From Planctomycetota bacterium (lineage in GTDB: Bacteria > Planctomycetota > Planctomycetia > Isosphaerales > Isosphaeraceae): a stretch of DNA of 5,562 nt. The stretch is taken from NCBI GenBank assembly GCA_021818605.1, contig JAKAUH010000529.1, forward strand, positions 1 to 5,562, in the 5' to 3' direction. Of this stretch, positions 1 to 4,832 are shown piece after piece (the first letter of the stretch is position 1; the number at the start of each line of letters is the position of its first letter). Under the pieces are notes generated by a model. It was not told the DNA's origin and searched no databases. It was given only the letters and a program-made list of their open reading frames with translations. Made by a program: the position numbers and the translations under genes.

Positions 1-110
1 TGCGTCTCGCCAATCCAGGGTCGTCCGCCCCGGTGCGAGGTGAACAGCACCCACTCCTCACGCAGGGGATGCCAGCGCTGCTCCCAGACGACCTGAGGAT
101 CGAGGCTCAT
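1..110 (-). CDS. galT: Galactose-1-phosphate uridylyltransferase, N-terminal fragment (cut by window edge)
   Basis: GalT moves UMP from UDP-glucose to galactose-1-phosphate in the cytoplasmic Leloir pathway. Only the first 36 codons are present; the gene continues beyond the left edge. The visible peptide contains [12 protein letters not shown] followed by [10 protein letters not shown]. This matches the conserved GalT N-terminus, where an R-(W/N)-x-P-L-x-x-E-W-V-L stretch is followed by H-R-x-x-R-P-W. The catalytic HPH motif lies outside the window. The ATG at 110-108 overlaps the galE stop (TGA at 109-107) as ATGA, so translation is probably coupled to galE. The nearest purine-rich stretch, GGAG inside the galE end, is about 13 nt upstream, which is long for an independent ribosome binding site and fits coupling. 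The family call rests on a short peptide, but the galE neighbour supports it strongly. Confidence 0.85.
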   Translation of the reverse strand, partial: MSLDPQVVWEQRWHPLREEWVLFTSHRGGRPWIGET

Positions 111-1108
111 GACTTCGGGCGATCTCCGTAGCCGTCGGGATGGGTCTGGTGCCATCGCCAGGCGCTCGCGACGATCGAGTCGATGTCGGGGTATTGCACG
201 CGCCAGCCGAGCTCGGACCGGGCCTTGCTGGCGTCGGCGTAGAGCGCGGGGGGATCGCCGGGCCGTCGCGGGCTCTCGACGACGAGCACCGGCTTGCCGG
301 TGACCTTCTCGACGGCGGCGAGGACCTGGCGCACCGAGGTCGGCGTGCCCGTGCCGAGGTTGTAGAACAGCGCGGCACCGGGCTTCGCCAGCGCGTCGAA
401 GACGGCGATGTGGGCGCGGCTGAGGTCGTCGACGTGGACATAATCGCGCAGGCAGGTGCCGTCGGGCGTCGGGTAATCGGTGCCGAACAGCCGCAGCGGT
501 GGCCCCTTGCCGATTGCGGCCTCGATGGCGAGCGGGATCAGGTGCGTCTCGGGGTCGTGGTCCTCGCCGATGCTCCCGTCCTCGGCCGCGCCCGCGGCGT
601 TGAAGTAGCGGAACGCGGCGAAGCTCACGCCGTTGGCGTGCGCCAGGGCCTTGAGTGCGTTCTCGACGTCGAGCTTGGTCTGGCCGTAGGGGTTGATCGG
701 CGCCTGCGGCAGGGTCTCGACGATCGGCAGGGACTCGGGCACGCCGTAGGTCGCGCAGGTTGAGGAGAACACGAACCGGGTCACGCCGTGGCGGAGCATC
801 GTGCGCAGCAGGTGGAGCGTGGCCACGCTATTGTTGAAGTAGTACTTGAGCGGGTCGGTCACGGACTCGCCGACGTACGCGAACGCGGCGAAGTGCATGA
901 CGACCTCGGGGCGCTCCTGGGCCAGGATCCGGCCGACGGCCTCCTCGTCGCCCAGTTCCGCCTGGTAGAACGGCACGTCGGGCGCGACGGCGCCGCGATG
1001 GCCGAAGACCAGGTTATCGAGCACGACCGGCCGGTGCCCGGCGAGGATGAGCTGGCGGACACAATGGCTGCCGATATAGCCGGCGCCGCCCACAACCAGG
1101 ACGTTCAC
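107..1108 (-). CDS. galE: UDP-glucose 4-epimerase
   Basis: NAD-dependent interconversion of UDP-galactose and UDP-glucose, in the cytoplasm. The protein is 333 residues, normal for GalE (E. coli 338), and is an extended short-chain dehydrogenase/reductase. Visible elements are the Rossmann motif GGAGYIG at residues 7-13, D31-N32 of the NAD-binding region, FSST at 114-117 with the catalytic Ser/Thr, the catalytic pair Y141 and K145 in YGQTK, FNAAGA at 169-174, RDYVHVDDL at 221-229, and [16 protein letters not shown] near the C-terminus. The start is set at GTG 1108 because GGAGGAG lies 8 nt upstream and the Rossmann strand begins directly after it. An upstream in-frame GTG at 1132 would place that ribosome binding site inside the gene. 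The stop overlaps the galT start by 4 bp, so this is a galE-galT operon. The promoter candidate and the paired repeats at 1185-1214 lie upstream. The position of the substrate-gating Tyr299 of E. coli appears to be Leu289. Confidence 0.97.
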   Translation of the reverse strand: MNVLVVGGAGYIGSHCVRQLILAGHRPVVLDNLVFGHRGAVAPDVPFYQAELGDEEAVGRILAQERPEVVMHFAAFAYVGESVTDPLKYYFNNSVATLHLLRTMLRHGVTRFVFSSTCATYGVPESLPIVETLPQAPINPYGQTKLDVENALKALAHANGVSFAAFRYFNAAGAAEDGSIGEDHDPETHLIPLAIEAAIGKGPPLRLFGTDYPTPDGTCLRDYVHVDDLSRAHIAVFDALAKPGAALFYNLGTGTPTSVRQVLAAVEKVTGKPVLVVESPRRPGDPPALYADASKARSELGWRVQYPDIDSIVASAWRWHQTHPDGYGDRPKS

Positions 1109-1116
1109 TTGGGGAT

Positions 1117-1123
1117 CTCCTCC
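1117..1123 (-). promoter_or_regulatory. Ribosome binding site of galE
   Basis: GGAGGAG on the minus strand, 8 nt before the GTG at 1108. It decides the galE start in favour of GTG 1108 over the upstream GTG at 1132. Confidence 0.85.
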
Positions 1124-1147
1124 GTCAATCACGGGTCATCTTCCCGG

Positions 1148-1153
1148 ACGATA
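1148..1153 (-). promoter_or_regulatory. Candidate -10 element for galE-galT
   Basis: TATCGT on the minus strand, four of six matches to TATAAT, inside a longer TATCGTCCGG. It lies 20 bp downstream of the shared block at 1174-1214. The same hexamer, inside TATCGTCTGG, occurs 19 bp downstream of the second block (4521-4526). No good -35 hexamer is visible; both copies have TCTGGC 19-20 bp upstream. A weak -35 beside an AraC-type operator is usual for activator-dependent promoters. The predicted leader before galE is about 30 nt. No transcription start has been mapped. Confidence 0.45.
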
Positions 1154-1173
1154 CCGGGCCGGCGGGCCCTCTC

Positions 1174-1214
1174 GCCAGATCGCGTTCGCGCAGAAAAACG
1201 CCGAATTCGCGCAA
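1174..1214. promoter_or_regulatory. Putative AraC/XylR-type operator A (21-bp-spaced direct repeats)
   Basis: On the plus strand TCGCGCA occurs at 1186-1192 and again at 1207-1213, a period of exactly 21 bp, with a 14-nt spacer that starts GAAAAAC. The first base before each copy is also T. This is two helical turns, the half-site spacing known for AraC at araI1-araI2. The block aligns with 4546-4586 at 32 of 41 positions, including the flank that reads TCTGGC on the minus strand. It lies between galE (start 78 bp away) and the divergent regulator gene (about 40-55 bp away), so one site could serve both. Assignment to the adjacent regulator is inferred. Confidence 0.65.
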
Positions 1215-1256
1215 CGGCGGTCGGGCCATCGCCCCGGGCCAGGATAGGATGTAATG

Positions 1257-1260
1257 GGAG
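1257..1260 (+). promoter_or_regulatory. Ribosome binding site of the regulator (start choice)
   Basis: GGAG, 8 nt before the ATG at 1269. The alternative ATG at 1254 has AGGA at 1241-1244, 9 nt upstream, so both starts are possible. The 1269 start gives MVRMPKVALLVETS, which begins right at the conserved domain. Confidence 0.5.
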
Positions 1261-1268
1261 AATCCGCC

Positions 1269-2477
1269 ATGGTCCGGATGCCGAAGGTCGCCCTGCTGGT
1301 CGAGACATCCCGCGGTTACGGCCGCGACCTGCTGCGCGGGGTGATGCGGTACGCGCGGCTGCACGGGCCCTGGGGCTTTTCTGTCACGCCGGGCGATTTC
1401 GTGCAGGCGCTGCCCCGGATGAAGTCCTGGGGCGGCACGGGGATCATCGCGCGGATCGAGACGGCCGCGGTGGCGCGGGCGATCCTCGCCTCGGGTCTGC
1501 CGACGATCGCCCTGGGCCTGTCGGACGAGCAGTTGCGGCCCGACAGCCCGCTGTCGCGGCTCAGCGAGGTCGTCTCCGATTCGCGCGCCGCCGGCCGGAT
1601 GGCGGCGGAGCATTTGCTTGAACGCGGCTTGCGGCATCATGCGTATGTCGGGGCGCCGGGGCGCGTCTGGTCATCGCGGCGCCAGGAGGGGTTCTGCGAG
1701 CGGATCCGCGAGGCGGGCATCGAGCCGAAGGTCCATGCGCCCGGCCGCTCGCGACGCGGCGCAAGCTGGGAACGCGAGCAGCCCGCGCTCGTGAACTGGC
1801 TCAGTTCGCTGCCGAGGCCGGTCGGCGTCATGGCCTGCGACGACGACCGCGGCCGCGAGGTTCTCGTCGCCTGCCGCGACGCCGGTCTGCGCGTCCCCGA
1901 GGAGGTCGCCGTGGTGGGCGTCGACAATGATGAGCTGCTGTGCGAGCTCGCCGACCCGCCGCTCTCGAGTGTGGCGCTCAACGCCGACGCCGGCGGTTAT
2001 CGCGCAGCCGCCCTGCTCGACCGGCTGATGCGAGGCGAGTCCCTCGAGCCGACTCGCTTTCTGGTCGAGCCGCTCCGCGTCGTCGCCCGGCGCTCCACCG
2101 ACATCGTCGCCCTGGACGACTCGGAGGTCGCCGCGGCGTTGCACTTCATCCAGGACCACGCCACTGAGCCAATCGGTGTCTCGGATGTGGTTCGGGATGT
2201 GATGATCTCGCGCCGAGCGCTGGAGCTGCGCTTCAGAAAGGTGGTCGGCCGCACGCTCCACGCCGAGATCCGGCGCGTGCGGCTCGAACGGGCCAGCCGA
2301 CTCCTGATCGAGACCGATTTGCCCATCACGCGGGTTGCCGAGGCCGCCGGGTTCGGCCGCACCAGTTACCTGGCGCAGGCATTCCGCGAGGCCTTCGGCG
2401 CGACCCCGGCGCGATACCGTCGCCACATGCGAGGCGTATCGCCCGAGGTCGTCCTCAACGACTCTCCACGCGGATGA
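1269..2477 (+). CDS. AraC-family transcriptional regulator with periplasmic-binding-like sugar domain (XylR type)
   Basis: A cytoplasmic one-component regulator expected to bind a sugar and control nearby carbohydrate genes. The protein has 402 residues, close to E. coli XylR (392). Residues about 4-275 form a LacI/ribose-binding-like ligand domain. It opens KVALLVETSRGYGRDLLRG with no N-terminal LacI helix-turn-helix. It contains SDSRAAGRMAAEHLLERG near 103-120, ACDDDRGREV near 189-198, and VVGVDND near 215-221, all typical of this fold. Residues about 285-387 are an AraC DNA-binding domain: the first helix-turn-helix is near 303-327 (VSDVVRDVMISRRALELRFR), and the second near 353-379 ends in FREAFGATPARYRR. 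The start at 1269 is preferred over 1254. The gene is divergent from galE and converges on the GH51 gene with a 23-bp overlap of coding ends. Paired 21-bp repeats lie just upstream of it and upstream of the GH51 gene, so it is the natural candidate to bind both. The ligand (arabinose, xylose or galactose) cannot be read from the sequence. Confidence 0.93.
   Translation: MVRMPKVALLVETSRGYGRDLLRGVMRYARLHGPWGFSVTPGDFVQALPRMKSWGGTGIIARIETAAVARAILASGLPTIALGLSDEQLRPDSPLSRLSEVVSDSRAAGRMAAEHLLERGLRHHAYVGAPGRVWSSRRQEGFCERIREAGIEPKVHAPGRSRRGASWEREQPALVNWLSSLPRPVGVMACDDDRGREVLVACRDAGLRVPEEVAVVGVDNDELLCELADPPLSSVALNADAGGYRAAALLDRLMRGESLEPTRFLVEPLRVVARRSTDIVALDDSEVAAALHFIQDHATEPIGVSDVVRDVMISRRALELRFRKVVGRTLHAEIRRVRLERASRLLIETDLPITRVAEAAGFGRTSYLAQAFREAFGATPARYRRHMRGVSPEVVLNDSPRG
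2455..2477. other. Tail-to-tail overlap of the regulator and GH51 genes
   Basis: The regulator stop (TGA, 2475-2477, plus) lies inside the last codons of the GH51 gene, and the GH51 stop (TGA on minus, 2455-2457) lies inside the end of the regulator gene. There is no intergenic space for a terminator between the two convergent genes. Confidence 0.9.
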
Positions 2478-4437
2478 CGGCCAGCGCGTGGGCTGGCAGT
2501 TCGTAGTCGAACGACGCAGCGACCGGGATTGTCGCGTTCCTCGGCTCGATCCGTGTCGAGCCGTCGGGCGAGTTCACGGCCTTCGGGTCGCCGGTCAGCA
2601 CGGTCGCGGTGGCCGACGGCCCCAGACTCTTCACGCCGGCCAGCTCGATGTGCAGCGGCCTGGCCGAGTCGCCGTTATTCACCAGCTTGAGAATAATGTG
2701 TCCGGTCCGGCTCTCGCGCACCGACGACGCCGTCAGGCCGGTCGCCCACTCGTCGGTGTCGACCGTGTTCGCGAGGTAGACGTCTCCCACGTTGCGACCG
2801 AACAGTTGCTGAACATAATAGTTGATCGTGGGCCGTATCGCCGTGTTGGTGAAGTAGATCAGATTCGGGTTCCACTGCGTGTGGCCGATCTTTCCCAGCA
2901 AGGGCGCGTACGAGGCCATCCGGACGAGGTCGCCGTTGCGTTCGAGGCTCGTCATGTAGGCGGCCTCGGCCAGGGCCGAGCGGAGCGTGGATCGGCGGTT
3001 CCGCTCGTGCGCGGCATACTCGCCCAGGTAGACCTTCGAGCGATTGCGGTCGTACTTGTCGTAGCGGCCGAGGTGGCCCAGGAACCACTCGGGCTTCTCG
3101 TAATAGTGCTCGTCGATGATGGGCAACCTGAGCGCATCGGCGAGTTTCCAGCCGGCGTCGAAATCCTTGCCGCCGGGGCCCGGTCCGGCGGTGCCGATCA
3201 GGGTAATCTCCGGGTGCCGGCGCTTCACGGCGTCGTGGATCATCCGGAACCGCTGCTCGAAGACCGGGGTGATCTGCTCCTCGTTGCCGATGGCCAGGTA
3301 CTGGAGGTTGAATGGGGCGGGATGGCCGGCGGCGGCGCGCATCGCCCCCCAGGGCGTACCGACCGGACCGTTGGCGAACTCGATGAGGTCGAGCACGTCC
3401 TGCACCTGGGCGGGCATCTCCGACTCGGGAACGCCGAGCTGGCCGGCCGTGCGGGTGCCGTCGGGCCGGGTCCGGCGGAACTGGCAGCAGACGCCGGACG
3501 GCAGGACGGGCAGCGGCCGGGCGCCGATGTCCTCGCAGAACTGGAAGAACTCGAAGAAGCCCAGGCCGACGGTCTGATCGTAGCCCCAGAGGTTGCGCTG
3601 ACCCCTCCGCCTCTCGACGGGGCCGACGGTGTCCTTCCAGCGGTACATGTTGTCGAGGCCGTCGCCGTGCACCAGGCAGCCGCCAGGGAAGCGAACGAAC
3701 CGCGGCTTCAACTCGGCGATTGTCGTGGCGAGGTCCGCGCGCAGGCCATTGGGGCGGTTGTGGAACGTCGCGCGCGGGAACAGCGAAACCATGTCGAGCG
3801 CCAACCGGCCCGGGCTGGTGGCCAGCACGACCAGGCGGGCGTCGTCACAGGCCGCCGTCGGCCGGAGCGCGGCGGCGGAGCGCTTCCACTCGCCGCTCGG
3901 CTTCTCCAGTTCCGCCTCGGCGAGCAGACCCCCGTCCCGTTTCTCGAGCCGGACCTTGATCGGGCCGGCCGCTCCGTCGAGCTGTCGCGAGAAGAGCGAG
4001 ACCGTGTACTCCTCGCCCGCCTTCACCGCGATCCCGCCGAACCCTTCGTTCCGGAGGCCCACCCGGTCACCGTCGCTCTGAATGGTGAGCATCGCATAAT
4101 GGGGGTTATTGACATGGATCGGCGCTTCTTGCTCGACCGTGATCGTGCCTTTTCCGCCGTCGCGCTCGACGAACTCCCAGGCTGTGAGCGTGCGCCAGCC
4201 CCTGCGAGTTTTCGGCGAATACTCGAACGACCGATTCTGCACGAGCTCGGCGTAGAGGCCGCCGTCGGCTGCGTCATTGATATCCTCGAAGAAGATGCCG
4301 AAGAGGTCGCGGCTGATCGGCTTGCCCGGCTCATCGGCACGGACGGTGATCGTCGTCTTCTCGGCGACAGCGGTCGACACGGGAGGGTCCGAGAAAGCCA
4401 CGGTGATTAGCGCGGTCAACGTCAGGGGGGCGATCAT
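2455..4437 (-). CDS. Secreted GH51 alpha-L-arabinofuranosidase
   Basis: Predicted to hydrolyse terminal alpha-L-arabinofuranosyl residues from arabinan, arabinoxylan or arabinogalactan with retention of configuration. With the ATG at 4437 the protein has 660 residues, longer than the short bacterial GH51 enzymes (about 500) and close to plant-type ones. A hydrophobic stretch at 5-15 and an AVA/E site after residue 25 suggest export. The hallmark ISRDLFGIFFEDIN...GGLYAELVQNRSFEY lies at about 41-73. Residues about 74-220 resemble a carbohydrate-binding (CBM4/9-like) beta-sandwich. The barrel carries RFVRFPGGC near 246-254, the acid/base E386 in YLAIGNEEQ, and the nucleophile E473 in VYLGEYAAH. 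A beta-rich domain ends the protein. No clear ribosome binding site precedes 4437, and the signal peptide lacks basic residues. An upstream in-frame GTG at 4515 would add 26 residues including RR. The 3' end overlaps the convergent regulator gene by 23 bp. Operator B and a -10-like site lie upstream. Confidence 0.93.
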   Translation of the reverse strand: MIAPLTLTALITVAFSDPPVSTAVAEKTTITVRADEPGKPISRDLFGIFFEDINDAADGGLYAELVQNRSFEYSPKTRRGWRTLTAWEFVERDGGKGTITVEQEAPIHVNNPHYAMLTIQSDGDRVGLRNEGFGGIAVKAGEEYTVSLFSRQLDGAAGPIKVRLEKRDGGLLAEAELEKPSGEWKRSAAALRPTAACDDARLVVLATSPGRLALDMVSLFPRATFHNRPNGLRADLATTIAELKPRFVRFPGGCLVHGDGLDNMYRWKDTVGPVERRRGQRNLWGYDQTVGLGFFEFFQFCEDIGARPLPVLPSGVCCQFRRTRPDGTRTAGQLGVPESEMPAQVQDVLDLIEFANGPVGTPWGAMRAAAGHPAPFNLQYLAIGNEEQITPVFEQRFRMIHDAVKRRHPEITLIGTAGPGPGGKDFDAGWKLADALRLPIIDEHYYEKPEWFLGHLGRYDKYDRNRSKVYLGEYAAHERNRRSTLRSALAEAAYMTSLERNGDLVRMASYAPLLGKIGHTQWNPNLIYFTNTAIRPTINYYVQQLFGRNVGDVYLANTVDTDEWATGLTASSVRESRTGHIILKLVNNGDSARPLHIELAGVKSLGPSATATVLTGDPKAVNSPDGSTRIEPRNATIPVAASFDYELPAHALAVIRVESR

Positions 4438-4520
4438 GGCGTCGGTGATCCCGAAGTTGTTGAGAGGAAGCGGAAGCCGGCGCGGCAGCCCGCTTGTGGA
4501 CTCGCCATCCGTCACACCAG

Positions 4521-4526
4521 ACGATA
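4521..4526 (-). promoter_or_regulatory. Candidate -10 element for the GH51 gene
   Basis: TATCGT on the minus strand inside TATCGTCTGG, 19 bp downstream of the shared block at 4546-4586. The galE side has the same hexamer and the same downstream bases (TATCGTCCGG) at nearly the same distance. It predicts a leader of about 77 nt for the ATG at 4437. A transcription start near 4514 would coincide with the GTG at 4515, which would then be almost leaderless. Confidence 0.45.
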
Positions 4527-4545
4527 GAGCGAAGAAACGCCCGAT

Positions 4546-4586
4546 GCCAGACCGCGATCGCGCAAAAAAAAACCAGGATCGCGCAA
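4546..4586. promoter_or_regulatory. Putative AraC/XylR-type operator B (21-bp-spaced direct repeats)
   Basis: On the plus strand the 11-mer GATCGCGCAAA occurs at 4556-4566 and 4577-4587, 21 bp apart, with a run of nine A at 4564-4572 between the cores. The core TCGCGCA is the same as in operator A, with the same period and the same 14-nt spacer length. Relative to its minus-strand target (GH51) the site has the same orientation as operator A has to galE. The near edge is 108 bp from the GH51 ATG. It is about 245 bp from the divergent hydrolase, so control of that gene is less likely. Confidence 0.68.
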
Positions 4587-4822
4587 ATGCCCCGGCGTGC
4601 CGAGTCGGCGGTCGCGTCAGCGTTTCCCGCGAAGGAAAGTTCTGTTGTTCGGGCCTCGCCGCAGTTGCGATGATTGGCATTCAAGTCGGTTGAGCCGTCT
4701 TGCCCGATACTCAGGCCATGTGCGGCTGGATCGCCGATGTGACTTTTTTGCCGGCGCAATCGGGGGCCCGTCGCCGCGCCGTGCCCCAGGGCCGGAAACG
4801 AGACGCGGCGAGCTCGCCAGCG

Positions 4823-4827
4823 AGGAG
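4823..4827 (+). promoter_or_regulatory. Ribosome binding site of the alpha/beta hydrolase
   Basis: AGGAG, 5 nt before the GTG at 4833. It supports this GTG as the start. No other good start lies between it and the first conserved residues. Confidence 0.75.
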
Positions 4828-4832
4828 CGGAC

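Larger units (their letters stand above)
1109..1268. other. Divergent intergenic region galE / regulator
   Basis: This non-coding region of about 160 bp separates the two divergent starts. From left to right it holds the galE ribosome binding site, the candidate galE -10 element, a GC-rich spacer that includes the short inverted repeat 1156-1169, operator A, and the weak ribosome binding site of the regulator. I see no convincing sigma-70 promoter for the regulator. TAGGAT at 1245-1250 resembles a -10 but has no partner -35 at a normal distance. Confidence 0.7.
4438..4832. other. Divergent intergenic region GH51 / alpha/beta hydrolase
   Basis: This 395-bp stretch has no supported gene. The GH51-proximal part (4438-4520) would be the GH51 leader, or codons if translation starts at GTG 4515. 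Next come the -10-like site, operator B at 4546-4586, and about 240 bp leading to the hydrolase. In that last part I see no clear promoter pair, a T6 run at 4744-4749, and the hydrolase ribosome binding site at the end. An open frame on the minus strand extends through this region as far as 4680. It is rich in Arg, Ser and Phe and looks like read-through of non-coding DNA. Confidence 0.65.

Noticed and set aside
1156..1169. Short inverted repeat GGGCC-GGCG-GGCCC as a terminator or operator
   Set aside because: The stem is only 5 bp, no U-run follows, and such GC-only repeats are common at this base composition. It lies in the spacer between operator A and the -10-like site.
140..1621. Long plus-strand frames (140-763 and 788-1621) opposite galE and across the intergenic region
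   Set aside because: They are shadows of galE. The second also runs through operator A and into the regulator in another frame, and neither resembles a known protein.
2335..4410. A 691-codon open frame on the plus strand opposite the GH51 gene
   Set aside because: It lies antisense to a gene with clear catalytic motifs. Its product is rich in Arg, Gly, Val and Ala with no recognisable domain, as expected for a stop-poor antisense frame in high-GC DNA. It also starts inside the regulator gene.
4744..4749. T6 run as the end of an intrinsic terminator
   Set aside because: No GC-rich stem directly precedes it, and no gene on the plus strand ends upstream.
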